Assembly (NCBI RefSeq): GCF_009469695.1
Contig: NZ_SSSR01000025.1
Span: 1 to 44,205 of the forward strand
Direction: 5' to 3'
DNA length: 44,205 nt
Source of the DNA: Propionivibrio limicola
Lineage (GTDB): Bacteria; Pseudomonadota; Gammaproteobacteria; Burkholderiales; Rhodocyclaceae
How positions within the stretch are numbered: the stretch's first letter is position 1; every line of letters begins with the position of its first letter. The notes under the pieces are model-generated. The model ran no database searches, was not told the DNA's origin, and was given only the letters and a program-made list of their open reading frames with translations. Made by a program: the position numbers and the translations under genes. Positions 16,168-25,113 of this stretch are shown here, one piece after another.

Positions 16168-17931
16168 CTACATCGTTTGCGGGCAGCTGACACCGAGGAT
16201 CGCCATCCCGTTGCGGATAACCTGACGGACGGCGGCGGCCAGCGCGACGCGGGCGTTCTTCAGCGCCACGTCTTCAACCAGCATGCGCTCGGCATTGTAG
16301 TAACTATGGAACGCAGCGGCCAGGTCCTTGAGGTAGAAGGCGATCATGTGCGGGGCCAGATCGCGCGCCGCCGCTTCGACGACCTCGGCAAACTCGCTCA
16401 GCTTGGCGGCGACGGCCAGCTCGTACGGATTGTCGAGCAGCGCAAGATCGGCCGCGCACAGCACCGCTTCGTCGCCGTCCCATTGCGCCAGCACCGAGCA
16501 GACGCGGGCATGGGCATACTGGATGTAATACACCGGGTTCTCGTTCGTCTGGCTCTTGGCGAGGTCAAGGTCGAAGTCGAGATGCTGGTCGGACTTGCGC
16601 AACACATAGAAGAAGCGGCAAGCGTCGTTGCCGACTTCGGCACGCAGCGTGCGCAGCGTGACGAATTCGCCCGAACGCGTCGACATCGAGGCTTTCTGGC
16701 CGTTGCGATAGAGCACGGCAAACTGGACGAGCGCAACGTGCAGCACCTCCGGATCGAGCTCCAGCGCCTGCAGGGCGCCTTTGACGCGCGGGATGTAGCC
16801 GTGGTGGTCAGCGCCCCAGATATTGATGACGCGATCGAAGCCGCGTTCGTACTTGTTCAGGTGGTAAGCGATGTCCGATGCAAAGTACGTGTACAAGCCG
16901 TTCTCGCGCTGGACGACGCGATCCTTCTCATCGCCGAATTCCGTCGACTTGAACCACAGTGCGCCGTTCTGCTCGTAAAGGTGACCGGCCTTATTCAGGC
17001 GGTCGACGCAGCGGGCCACCAGGCCGGTGTCGAACAGCGATTTCTCGGAAAACCAGACGTCGAAATGGACGCCGAACTCTTCGAGGTCGTTGCGGCAGTC
17101 TTCCAGCTGTTCGGTCAGCACATGGTTGTGCACGTAGGCCCATTCTTCGCCGAGCAGCTTCTTGGCGGCGGCGATCAGGGCATCGAGGTGCGCCTCGCGC
17201 TGCGCCTTGGCTTCGTCGTCGGCCCGGTCGGCCTCGGGCAGGCCCGGCGTGTTTTCCAGCACGGTGCTCGCCGGATGAACGAACTTGTCGCCATGCGCAG
17301 CTTTCATCTGCTGCGCCATGTCGCGCACGTAGTCGCCCTGATAGCCGTTGGGCGGGAACGGCACCGTCTGACCAAAGAGGTCGAGATAGCGCAACCAGCC
17401 GGAAACGGCCAAGATATCCATCTGCCGGCCGGCATCATTCACATAGTATTCGCGGGTCACGTCCCAGCCGGCATAGGCCAGCAGGCTCGACAGCGAAGCG
17501 CCATAGGCCGCGCCGCGGCCATGACCGACGTGCAGCGGCCCGGTCGGGTTGGCCGAAACGAATTCGACCTGCACCTTCTTCTTGCCGCCCATGTTCGAGC
17601 GTCCGAACGCTTCGCCCTGCTCAAGCACGCCGCGTACAACCTGCAGCTTGGCCGAGGGTTCAAGGTGGAAGTTGATGAATCCCGCCCCGGCGATTTCTGT
17701 CTTGGCCACGAACGGCGATTTCGGGATCTCCGAAAGAAGCAGTTGCGCCAATTCGCGCGGATTGCGCTTTAGCGCGCGGGCCAACTGCATGGCGAGGTTG
17801 CAGGCGAAATCGCCGTGCGAAGCCTGTTTCGGACGTTCGAGAATGATCGGCGTCTCCACCTGCTCGGGCACGACGCTCGTCAGAGCGGTGCGCATCAGGT
17901 CGGCGAGGTGGGTTTTGATATCGTGGGTCAT
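16168..17931 (-). CDS. argS: Arginyl-tRNA synthetase
   Basis: A 587-residue class I synthetase charging tRNA-Arg. The N-terminal additional domain is followed by the HIGH-type motif in SANPTGPLHVGHGRGAAYG (about residues 120-138). The ArgRS version of the second motif, KASMSTRSGEFVTL, comes later, and the anticodon-binding DALR domain ends in ...VRQVIRNGMAILGVSCPQTM. I start at ATG 17931 (MTHDIKTHLADLM); the frame runs further up, but across a promoter. SPOR and dsbA follow at short distance. Confidence 0.97.
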   Translation of the reverse strand: MTHDIKTHLADLMRTALTSVVPEQVETPIILERPKQASHGDFACNLAMQLARALKRNPRELAQLLLSEIPKSPFVAKTEIAGAGFINFHLEPSAKLQVVRGVLEQGEAFGRSNMGGKKKVQVEFVSANPTGPLHVGHGRGAAYGASLSSLLAYAGWDVTREYYVNDAGRQMDILAVSGWLRYLDLFGQTVPFPPNGYQGDYVRDMAQQMKAAHGDKFVHPASTVLENTPGLPEADRADDEAKAQREAHLDALIAAAKKLLGEEWAYVHNHVLTEQLEDCRNDLEEFGVHFDVWFSEKSLFDTGLVARCVDRLNKAGHLYEQNGALWFKSTEFGDEKDRVVQRENGLYTYFASDIAYHLNKYERGFDRVINIWGADHHGYIPRVKGALQALELDPEVLHVALVQFAVLYRNGQKASMSTRSGEFVTLRTLRAEVGNDACRFFYVLRKSDQHLDFDLDLAKSQTNENPVYYIQYAHARVCSVLAQWDGDEAVLCAADLALLDNPYELAVAAKLSEFAEVVEAAARDLAPHMIAFYLKDLAAAFHSYYNAERMLVEDVALKNARVALAAAVRQVIRNGMAILGVSCPQTM

Positions 17932-17974
17932 TGCAATGCTTGGCGGATAAGGTGGAAAAATAACTAAGAGGCGG

Positions 17975-18002
17975 ATTATACGATGCCCGCCTAGGTGAAC
18001 AA
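17975..18002 (-). promoter_or_regulatory. argS promoter inside the end of the DUF554 gene
   Basis: On the minus strand: TTGTTC (18002-17997), a 16-base spacer, and a perfect TATAAT (17980-17975). The -35 element overlaps the last codons of the DUF554 gene. The leader to the argS ATG is about 37 bases. Confidence 0.7.
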
Positions 18003-18707
18003 CTGCGACCACAGCGCTGAAACGGGCATGATGAGCAGCAACGCCGGCAGCATATTGACGATCGGAAAGATCTTGATGCCGCAGATGCGCAGCCCGGTCG
18101 CCAGCATGATCAGCCCGCCACAGGCGGAAAAGTCGCCGAGCATGGCGGGCGTGGCGAGCGGAATCAGGAGGTAGGCACTAAAGTAGAGGCCGGCTTGAAT
18201 GGCGATCTGCGGCAGGGCAATCAGGGCCACGGCAAAACCTAGCTCGGTGGCAAAAACCATCGCGGTAAACAGATCGAGTACCGACTTGGCAAGCAGGATG
18301 TTCGGTTCGCCGGTCATGCCCTCGTGCGTGGCACCAAAAACACCCATGCCGCTCGCGCAGAACAGCACCATGATCGTCACGAAGCGGACGACGAAATCGT
18401 CGACGCGCTTGTTGCCGCGCTCGGCCGGGAACGCCCGCTCGACACGCTTGCGCGCCCAGCCCACGGCCAGCTCCAGGCCGCGCTCAAGGAAAAACAACTC
18501 GCCGAGCAGGGCGCCGAGAATCAGGGCCAGGGCGACGGCCGGCAACGTCTGCACCTTATTGACGAGCACCACGCCGACGCCCATCGAAATAACGCCGCAA
18601 GTGAGCGGCAACGCCTCCTTGACCCGGCGCGGCACCAGCCGGCCAAGCAGCGCGCCGGAAACGCCGCCGACGATCAGCGCCGCACTATTCACGAGTGGAC
18701 CCAGCAT
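17991..18707 (-). CDS. DUF554 family membrane protein
   Basis: A 238-residue integral membrane protein of the DUF554 (YdfK/YqgA) family, with about six or seven hydrophobic helices. The N-terminal G-P-L-V-N-S-A-A-L-I-V-G-G and the F-C-A-S-G-M-G-V-F-G segment (about residues 115-124) are the conserved family features. Transport is often suggested for the family, but no substrate is established. It lies 60 bp upstream of argS on the same strand; the argS promoter lies at its 3' end. Confidence 0.85.
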   Translation of the reverse strand: MLGPLVNSAALIVGGVSGALLGRLVPRRVKEALPLTCGVISMGVGVVLVNKVQTLPAVALALILGALLGELFFLERGLELAVGWARKRVERAFPAERGNKRVDDFVVRFVTIMVLFCASGMGVFGATHEGMTGEPNILLAKSVLDLFTAMVFATELGFAVALIALPQIAIQAGLYFSAYLLIPLATPAMLGDFSACGGLIMLATGLRICGIKIFPIVNMLPALLLIMPVSALWSQLFT

Positions 18708-18923
18708 GCGAGACCTCCAAAAGAGTGAGCCGGATCACTGCGCAGACAGCGCCGGGGGAACGGTAAAACCGGGATCGAACCAGAGGGAGCACCTATACCG
18801 ACACACCCGCCGGCACACCCGGCCGGCTCCGGCACAAAGAGGAGAAGGCTATGTCACTCCGTGCCCGTTGTCTATACTTCATGCGGCAGCAGGGATCCGG
18901 CAACCCGCCGGCAAGGACCCACG

Positions 18924-19844
18924 ATGAACGATTACGCCGTACTGACCGCAGGGGTTGCTTGCGCCGCCATGGGCGGAGAGCTTTTCGTGCGCGGCGCGAT
19001 TGGCCTGGCCTTCTGTCTTGGCATCTCGCCGGGCATCGTCGGCGCGACCGTTGCCGCATTCGCCACCTCCAGCCCCGAACTCTCCGTGTCCATCAGCGCC
19101 TCATTGGCCGGCCGGCCGCAGATTACGCTGGGCGACGTGCTCGGCAGCAATGTAGTGAACGTCGCCCTGGTTCTGGCGCTGGCCTTGCTCATCGCCGGCA
19201 TCCACTGCGAGCGCGGCAGCATCAAGCGGGATTTTCCGGTCGCCCTGCTGACGCCGGTCGCGACCGCGATTCTGCTACTGGATGGCGAACTCTCACGGCT
19301 CGATGGCGGAATCATGCTGCTGCTGTTCCTGGCCTGGCTTATCGCAGCGATGGCCGAGGCGCGACAACAGCGAAACGAGGCCGGTACCGCGGTCGGCGCG
19401 CACCAACTTTGGCAGGTAGCGCTGATCCTTGCCGTCGGGCTCGCCTTCCTGATCGCCGCCGGCCGTCTCATCGTCAGCGGCGCAACGGGCATCGCGCTTT
19501 CGTTCGGCGTCTCCGAGTTTGTCATCGGCGCCATCATCGTGGCCGTCGGCACTTCGGTCCCAGAACTAGCGACAACCGTGATTTCGACTCTGCGCGGACA
19601 CGAGGAAGTCGGGCTCGGAACCGTGCTGGGCAGCAACATTTTCAACGGCTTCTTCATCATGGCGGTCACCGCGCTGATCCACCCCTTTAGCGTCGCCGGG
19701 CAGGAGGTTGCCTTCGCGCTGGGACTAGGCGTGCTGGCGCTTGTTTTCGCCTACCCGGACCGGCACGGTTTGATCAGCCGGACGAGGGGAGTTCTGCTAC
19801 TGTTGTTGTATGCAACCTATGTCACGGTCTTGCTGCAACGTTAA
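18924..19844 (+). CDS. Calcium/sodium:proton antiporter, CaCA family (YrbG-like)
   Basis: A 306-residue inner-membrane cation exchanger with about ten helices and the two inverted alpha repeats of the CaCA family. Alpha-1 has F-A-T-S-S-P-E-L and later LGSNVVNVALV; alpha-2 has VGTSVPELATT and LGSNIFNGFFIM. The acidic residue in each S-x-P-E-L binds cation. ATG 18924 is chosen with AAGGA seven bases upstream. TATACT at 18873-18878 may be its -10 element. A universal stress protein gene follows 86 bp later. Whether Na+ or H+ is the counter-ion cannot be told. Confidence 0.88.
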   Translation: MNDYAVLTAGVACAAMGGELFVRGAIGLAFCLGISPGIVGATVAAFATSSPELSVSISASLAGRPQITLGDVLGSNVVNVALVLALALLIAGIHCERGSIKRDFPVALLTPVATAILLLDGELSRLDGGIMLLLFLAWLIAAMAEARQQRNEAGTAVGAHQLWQVALILAVGLAFLIAAGRLIVSGATGIALSFGVSEFVIGAIIVAVGTSVPELATTVISTLRGHEEVGLGTVLGSNIFNGFFIMAVTALIHPFSVAGQEVAFALGLGVLALVFAYPDRHGLISRTRGVLLLLLYATYVTVLLQR

Positions 19845-19930
19845 GTACCAAAGCAGAGATTGCCGCACAAAAAGTCTTCCACGCCAACAGGCGGGATCAT
19901 CAACCACGAAAACTGAGGAGGAGAGCAACC

Positions 19931-20359
19931 ATGACCATGCGCAAGATTCTGATATCCGTGGATGGCTCCGAGCATTCGGATCAGGCCGCCCGTTTTGCGG
20001 CAGACTTCGCCAAGGAGCACGGCCCGGTGGAAATTCACCTGGTCAACGTGGAACCCAAACCCATCCCCTGGCAGACGCGCGGAATGGAACCGGAAGCGAT
20101 CCACGCGCACCTGAAGTCGCTGTGCCATCAGACGATGACATCGGCGCACGACATCCTCAAAGCCGCCGGCGTGCCTTGCCACACCCACGCCAAAATCGGG
20201 GATGTCGCCGAAGAAGTCGTAGCCCTTGCCGACAAGCTCGGCTGCGACAGCATCGTCATAGGCACGCGCGGTCTGGGCGCCGTCTCCGGCCTTGCGCTCG
20301 GGTCGATCACTCGCAAGGTTCTGCATCTGTCCCAAGTGCCGGTCATCTGCGTGAAGTAA
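19931..20359 (+). CDS. Universal stress protein (UspA family)
   Basis: A 142-residue single-domain Usp. The first strand MRKILISVDGSEHSDQA and the nucleotide-binding G-x2-G-x9-G-S pattern (GTRGLGAVSGLALGS, about residues 112-126) are intact, so it should bind ATP. Members of this family are induced by starvation, anaerobiosis or other stress. The start has GAGGAGAG upstream. It may be co-transcribed with the antiporter. Confidence 0.93.
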   Translation: MTMRKILISVDGSEHSDQAARFAADFAKEHGPVEIHLVNVEPKPIPWQTRGMEPEAIHAHLKSLCHQTMTSAHDILKAAGVPCHTHAKIGDVAEEVVALADKLGCDSIVIGTRGLGAVSGLALGSITRKVLHLSQVPVICVK

Positions 20360-20385
20360 CCGGCCTCGCCGGCGCCTTGCCGGCT

Positions 20386-20415
20386 TCGCAGCGCGACCGT
20401 AGCGTCGTGCTGCGA
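20386..20415 (+). terminator. Strong stem-loop between usp and ubiB
   Basis: TCGCAGCGCGAC (20386-20397) pairs with GTCGTGCTGCGA (20404-20415), twelve pairs including one G-U, around a six-base loop. It is 26 bp after the usp stop. A TTTTT run comes only 11 bases later, so termination is plausible but not canonical. Confidence 0.5.
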
Positions 20416-20507
20416 GGTCGTGTCCGTTTTTCGCTCGGGCGGGTGATCGCGGATTCGGGATAAACTCTCGCTTTTGCCTTCTCCCGGCGCCCCGCCACCA
20501 TTCCTCC

Positions 20508-22040
20508 ATGCACCTTTTTCGTCTGGCCAAAATCCTGAGCGTCGCCCACCGGTTCGGCATCGACGCGATGATCCTCGAACATGAGCCAAGCGGCCGACTG
20601 GCAACGGCATGCCGCTGCACGCATCTCTGGCGCAAGTTCGACGAGCCGCGCGCCGTGCGTTTGCGGCGGTTTCTGGAGGAACTGGGGCCGATCTTCGTCA
20701 AGTTCGGTCAAGTGCTGTCGACACGCCGTGATCTGCTGCCGCTCGACATCGCCGACGAGTTGGCGAAATTGCAGGATCGCGTGCCGCCGTTCGCGACCGA
20801 ACTCGTGCACGCGCAGATCGAAGCCGCTTACGGCCGCCCGGCGAGCGAGGTCTTCGCCGAGTTCGACGAAACACCGGTGGCCAGCGCGTCGGTGGCCCAG
20901 GTTCACTTTGCCAGGTTGCGCCCGGAGGACGGCGGCCATGAGGTCGCGGTCAAGATCCTGCGCCCGAACATGGAAGGGATCATCGCCCACGACATCGCCT
21001 TGCTCGAAACGCTGGCGGGATTGCTCGAGAAACTGTGGTCGGACGGCAAGCGCCTAAAGCCGCGCGAAGTCGTCGCCGAATTTGCCAAGTATCTCTACGA
21101 CGAGCTCGACCTGATGCGCGAAGCCGCCAACTGTTCGCAGTTGCGGCGCAATTTCAAGGACTCGAAACTGCTGCTGGTGCCGGAAGTCTATTGGGATCAA
21201 TGCACGACGACGGTGATGGTCATGGAGCGCATGCACGGCGTCCCGATCAGCCAGAACGAGGCACTGGTGGCGGCCGGCATCGATCTGACCGAACTATCGC
21301 GCGCCGGGGTCGAAATCTTCTTCACCCAGGTATTCCGCGACGGCTTCTTTCACGCCGACATGCACCCGGGCAACATCTTCGTGGCCATCGAAGGCGAGCA
21401 CAAGGGCAAGTACATCGCCCTCGATTTCGGCATCGTCGGCACGCTGACCGATACCGACAAGAACTATCTGGCGCAGAACTTTCTCGCCTTCTTCCAGCGC
21501 GACTACAAGCGCGTCGCGACGGCGCACGTCGAAGCCGGCTGGGCGCCCGCCGATACGCGCATCGACGAGTTCGAGGCGGCGATCCGCGCCGTCTGCGAAC
21601 CGATCTTCGACCGGCCGCTGGCCGAAATATCGTTCGGCAAGGTGCTGCTGCGCCTGTTCCAGACCTCGCGCCGCTTCAACGTCGAGATCCAGCCGCAGCT
21701 GGTGATGCTGCAAAAGACGCTGCTCAATATCGAAGGACTCGGCCGCCAGCTCGATCCGAACCTCGACCTGTGGAAAACGGCCAAGCCGTTCCTCGAACGC
21801 TGGATGAACGAACAACTCGGCTGGCGCGCCTTCGTGCGCGGCGTGAAACAGGAATCCCCGAACTGGCCGCGCACGCTGCCGCAACTGCCGCGTCTCGTGC
21901 ATCAAGTTCTGGCGCGCGAAAAGTCGGCGCAGCTGGCCCCGATCCTCGCCGATCTCGCGGCCACGCAGCGCTGGCAGAATCGTCTGCTCGGCCTTATAGT
22001 CGCATTGCTGCTGGCCCTGCTCGCCGCTCCGTATTTCTGA
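20508..22040 (+). CDS. ubiB: Ubiquinone biosynthesis regulatory ATPase/kinase-like protein UbiB
   Basis: A 510-residue ABC1/ADCK-family protein. UbiB is an atypical kinase-like ATPase required for ubiquinone synthesis, probably helping to move lipophilic intermediates out of the membrane. The K-x-G-Q motif is in [16 protein letters not shown] (about residues 63-78). The A-S-V-A-Q-V-H loop, the VAVKILRP lysine, [10 protein letters not shown] and LDFGIVG (DFG) follow. The C-terminus has a membrane helix ([15 protein letters not shown]). Despite separation from ubiE-ubiJ it is the only ubiB in the window. No good ribosome binding site precedes ATG 20508. Confidence 0.94.
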   Translation: MHLFRLAKILSVAHRFGIDAMILEHEPSGRLATACRCTHLWRKFDEPRAVRLRRFLEELGPIFVKFGQVLSTRRDLLPLDIADELAKLQDRVPPFATELVHAQIEAAYGRPASEVFAEFDETPVASASVAQVHFARLRPEDGGHEVAVKILRPNMEGIIAHDIALLETLAGLLEKLWSDGKRLKPREVVAEFAKYLYDELDLMREAANCSQLRRNFKDSKLLLVPEVYWDQCTTTVMVMERMHGVPISQNEALVAAGIDLTELSRAGVEIFFTQVFRDGFFHADMHPGNIFVAIEGEHKGKYIALDFGIVGTLTDTDKNYLAQNFLAFFQRDYKRVATAHVEAGWAPADTRIDEFEAAIRAVCEPIFDRPLAEISFGKVLLRLFQTSRRFNVEIQPQLVMLQKTLLNIEGLGRQLDPNLDLWKTAKPFLERWMNEQLGWRAFVRGVKQESPNWPRTLPQLPRLVHQVLAREKSAQLAPILADLAATQRWQNRLLGLIVALLLALLAAPYF

Positions 22041-22101
22041 CCCGTATTGCCCTGAGGACGTGCCGAATCGCGGCGCGTCCTCGTCGTTTCTGGTATCCAA
22101 G

Positions 22102-24096
22102 ATGTCCGCTTTACTCAATCCCCCGCAGCGCGAAGCCATCCGCTATCTCGACGGCCCGCTGCTCGTACTGGCCGGTGCCGGCTCCGGCAAGACGCGCGTC
22201 ATCACGCAAAAGATCGCCTATCTGATCGAACAGTGCGGCCTCAAGCCGTCGAACATCGCCGCCATCACCTTCACCAACAAGGCGGCGCGCGAAATGCAGG
22301 AGCGCGTCGGTTCGTTGCTCAAGGACAAGCCGGTCGGTCTGACCATTTCGACCTTCCACTCGCTCGGCGTGCGCATCCTGCGCGAGGAAGCGAAGGCGCT
22401 CGGCTACAAGCCGCAGTTCTCGATCTTCGACTCGACCGACTGCTACGGCATCATTTCCGACCTCGCCAGCAGCGTGGACAAGGCGACGATCCGCCGCCTG
22501 CAGTCGCTGATCTCCAACTGGAAGAACGCGCTCGTCACGCCCGACCAGGCCATGCTGAACGCCGAGAACGACACCGAAACGCTCGCCGCGCGCGCCTATG
22601 CGAGCTACGCCGCGACGTTGAAAGCGTATCAGGCGGTCGATTTCGACGATCTCATTTCGCTGCCCGTCGAGCTGTTCTCCCGGCATCCGGAAGTGCTCGA
22701 AAAATGGCAGAACCGCCTGCGCTACCTGCTGATCGACGAATACCAGGACACCAACGCCTGCCAGTACCAGATGCTGAAGCTCATCGCCGGGCCGCGCGCC
22801 GCGTTCACCGCCGTCGGCGACGACGACCAGGCGATCTACGGCTGGCGCGGCGCCGACGTCGAAAACCTGCGCGGCTTGCCGCGCGATTACCCGAACCTGA
22901 AGCTGATCAAGCTCGAACAGAATTACCGCTCGACCGTGCGCATCCTGAAAGCCGCCAACGCGGTGATCGCGCACAATGAAAAGCTGTTCGAAAAGAAGCT
23001 GTGGTCCGACCTCGGCATGGGCGACCCGATCACCGTCACCGCCTGCAAGGACAACGAGAAGGAAGCCGAACAGGTCGTCATGAAGCTGCAGGCGCACAAG
23101 TTCGAGCACCGCACGAAGTTTTCCGACTACGCCATCCTCTATCGCGGCAACTTCCAGGCACGGGCGCTGGAACAGCACCTGCGCGATCAGAAAGTGCCCT
23201 ATCTGCTCTCCGGCGGCCAGTCGTTCTTCGACAAGGCCGAGATCAAGGACATCCTCTGCTACCTGCGCCTGCTCGCCAACAGCGACGACGATCCCGCTTT
23301 CATCCGTGCCGTGACGACGCCGAAGCGCGGCGTCGGCGGCGCGACGCTCGAGGCGCTCGGCACCTACGCCGGCCAGCGCCACATCTCGCTTTTTGCCGCC
23401 GCCTTCGAGGAAGGCTTCGCGCACCGGGTGCAACCGCGCCAGCTCGCACCGCTGCTCGAATTCTGCGAGTTCATCAACCGCTTTGAATACCGCGCCGCCA
23501 AGGAACCGGTCGGACAGGTCATGGAAGACCTGCTCGCGGCCATCGGCTACGAAGCCTGGCTGTTCAACGAGGAAGAGCGGCGCGCCGCACAGACGCGCTG
23601 GGGCAACGTGCAGGAACTCGTCAAATGGCTGACGACGAAGGGCGAGGAAGACAAGAAGACGCTGCTCGAACTCACGCAGATGATCGCGCTGATCAACATG
23701 CTCGACAAACAGGCGGACGGCAACGCGCCCGACGCCGTCCAGCTATCGACACTGCACGCCGCCAAGGGACTGGAGTTCAAGCACGTGTTCCTGATCGGCG
23801 TCGAGGAGGGCGTGCTGCCGCACCGCGAGTCGATGGACCCCGTCAAGCTCGAGGAGGAACGCCGCCTGATGTACGTCGGCATCACGCGCGCGCAGCGCTC
23901 ACTGCACGTCAGCTACAGCGAAAAGCGCAAGCAGGGCAAGGAACTGATCCCCTGCGAGCCGTCGCGCTTCATCAACGAGATGGGCAAGGACGACCTGCGC
24001 TTCTCCGGCGGCAAGGCCGACAGCGTCCCGGACAAGGCCAGCGCTTCGGCCAGATTGGCTGCCATGAAAGCCATGCTGTCGGGAAACTCAGGCTAA
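22102..24096 (+). CDS. rep: ATP-dependent DNA helicase Rep
   Basis: A 664-residue superfamily 1A 3'-5' helicase (UvrD/Rep). Motif I is LAGAGSGKTRVIT (about residues 22-34), Ia is ITFTNKAAREM, motif II is LLIDEYQDTN, motif III is VGDDDQAIYGWRGA, and motifs V-VI are STLHAAKGLEF and RRLMYVGITRAQ. Rep removes protein roadblocks ahead of replication forks. ATG 22102 is chosen because homologues begin MxxLNPPQxxA; a GTG at 22060 is possible but poorly spaced from its GAGG. It follows ubiB by 61 bp. Confidence 0.93.
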   Translation: MSALLNPPQREAIRYLDGPLLVLAGAGSGKTRVITQKIAYLIEQCGLKPSNIAAITFTNKAAREMQERVGSLLKDKPVGLTISTFHSLGVRILREEAKALGYKPQFSIFDSTDCYGIISDLASSVDKATIRRLQSLISNWKNALVTPDQAMLNAENDTETLAARAYASYAATLKAYQAVDFDDLISLPVELFSRHPEVLEKWQNRLRYLLIDEYQDTNACQYQMLKLIAGPRAAFTAVGDDDQAIYGWRGADVENLRGLPRDYPNLKLIKLEQNYRSTVRILKAANAVIAHNEKLFEKKLWSDLGMGDPITVTACKDNEKEAEQVVMKLQAHKFEHRTKFSDYAILYRGNFQARALEQHLRDQKVPYLLSGGQSFFDKAEIKDILCYLRLLANSDDDPAFIRAVTTPKRGVGGATLEALGTYAGQRHISLFAAAFEEGFAHRVQPRQLAPLLEFCEFINRFEYRAAKEPVGQVMEDLLAAIGYEAWLFNEEERRAAQTRWGNVQELVKWLTTKGEEDKKTLLELTQMIALINMLDKQADGNAPDAVQLSTLHAAKGLEFKHVFLIGVEEGVLPHRESMDPVKLEEERRLMYVGITRAQRSLHVSYSEKRKQGKELIPCEPSRFINEMGKDDLRFSGGKADSVPDKASASARLAAMKAMLSGNSG

Positions 24097-24203
24097 GGGG
24101 AAACACGGATTGCAGAATTTCTGTCCGCTCAAGCTCAAAAAATAACCAAACGGCTGGCAAATTGGTGTAGTGTGCGCGTTTTTTGGATTGCGCGAAATTT
24201 TCA

Positions 24204-25064
24204 ATGTACCTGGACACAGTTGACAAGTTTGCGGAACTGGCTGCAAAGAAAGTCAAGTATCAAAAGAAATCCCCCGGCGCCTTCTTCGTTGGCGCCATGA
24301 TGGCCGGTGCGTATGTCGGCCTCGCCATCATCCTGATCTTCACCCTTGGCAACGACGTCGATCCCGCCTCGCGGCGCCTGGTGATGGGCACCAGTTTCGG
24401 CATCGCGCTCACCCTCGTGATCTTCGCCGGTTCGGAGCTTTTCACCGGCTACACCATGTACATGTCGATCGGCTGGCTGCGCGGTCGCACAACGCTCGCC
24501 GACCTCTTCCGCCTCTGTTCGATGACCTGGCTCGGCAACCTCGCCGGCGCTCTGCTCGTCTCATCCCTCTTTATCGTATCCGGCGGCGGGAACCTTATTC
24601 ACGGTTCGGTGCTCTACGACATTGTCGGACACAAAATGCATCCGCCAGCCATCGAAATTTTCGCCAAGGGCATGCTCTGCAACTGGCTGGTTTGTCTGGC
24701 GGTGTGGACGACGTCGCGCACAACGAATGATGCGGCTAAATGCTTGCTGATCTTCTGGTGTCTGTTTGCGTTCATCGCCAGTGGATACGAACACAGCGTT
24801 GCCAACATGACCGGGCTGACCATTGGAGTTCTCGGTGGAGGCGACTCGACCGTGAATCTGGCCGGTTGGGGTCACAACCTGTTGTGGTCTACGCTGGGCA
24901 ATGCCACCAGCGGCATCCTGTTCATGGGCGTTGGTTACTGGTACGCCTCACGGCCGTCGATCGACGAATCCGAAGAGGCCGGCAACGGCCAGGACAAAAC
25001 AGCCGCGCTGGGCATATCCGCCCAGCCGGTTGGCAAAAAGGTTTTTGAAGAAGGCAGCAGCTAA
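24204..25064 (+). CDS. focA: Formate channel FocA (FNT family)
   Basis: A 286-residue inner-membrane pentameric channel of the formate/nitrite transporter family with six membrane helices. FNT signatures [13 protein letters not shown] (helix 2 loop) and [10 protein letters not shown] with the pore histidine are present. The position directly before pflB strongly supports formate rather than nitrite as substrate: it would release formate made by pyruvate formate-lyase. ATG 24204 starts the family N-terminus. The upstream 107 bp carry a CAGAA-T-TTCTG palindrome at 24113-24123 but no FNR box that I can see. pflB starts 49 bp later. Confidence 0.92.
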   Translation: MYLDTVDKFAELAAKKVKYQKKSPGAFFVGAMMAGAYVGLAIILIFTLGNDVDPASRRLVMGTSFGIALTLVIFAGSELFTGYTMYMSIGWLRGRTTLADLFRLCSMTWLGNLAGALLVSSLFIVSGGGNLIHGSVLYDIVGHKMHPPAIEIFAKGMLCNWLVCLAVWTTSRTTNDAAKCLLIFWCLFAFIASGYEHSVANMTGLTIGVLGGGDSTVNLAGWGHNLLWSTLGNATSGILFMGVGYWYASRPSIDESEEAGNGQDKTAALGISAQPVGKKVFEEGSS

Positions 25065-25113
25065 GCGGCACGTCGTGTGCCGGATTTTCTCAACAGAAGG
25101 AGGTAACAAAAGA

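Noticed and set aside
16138-17772. Long plus-strand frame antisense to argS
   Set aside because: argS has all synthetase motifs; the antisense product shows none.
18851-19690. Frame starting at ATG 18851 with a good GGAGAAGG upstream
   Set aside because: Beyond its first codons it runs out of frame through the antiporter gene, and the product is Arg-rich. A short leader peptide cannot be excluded but has no support.
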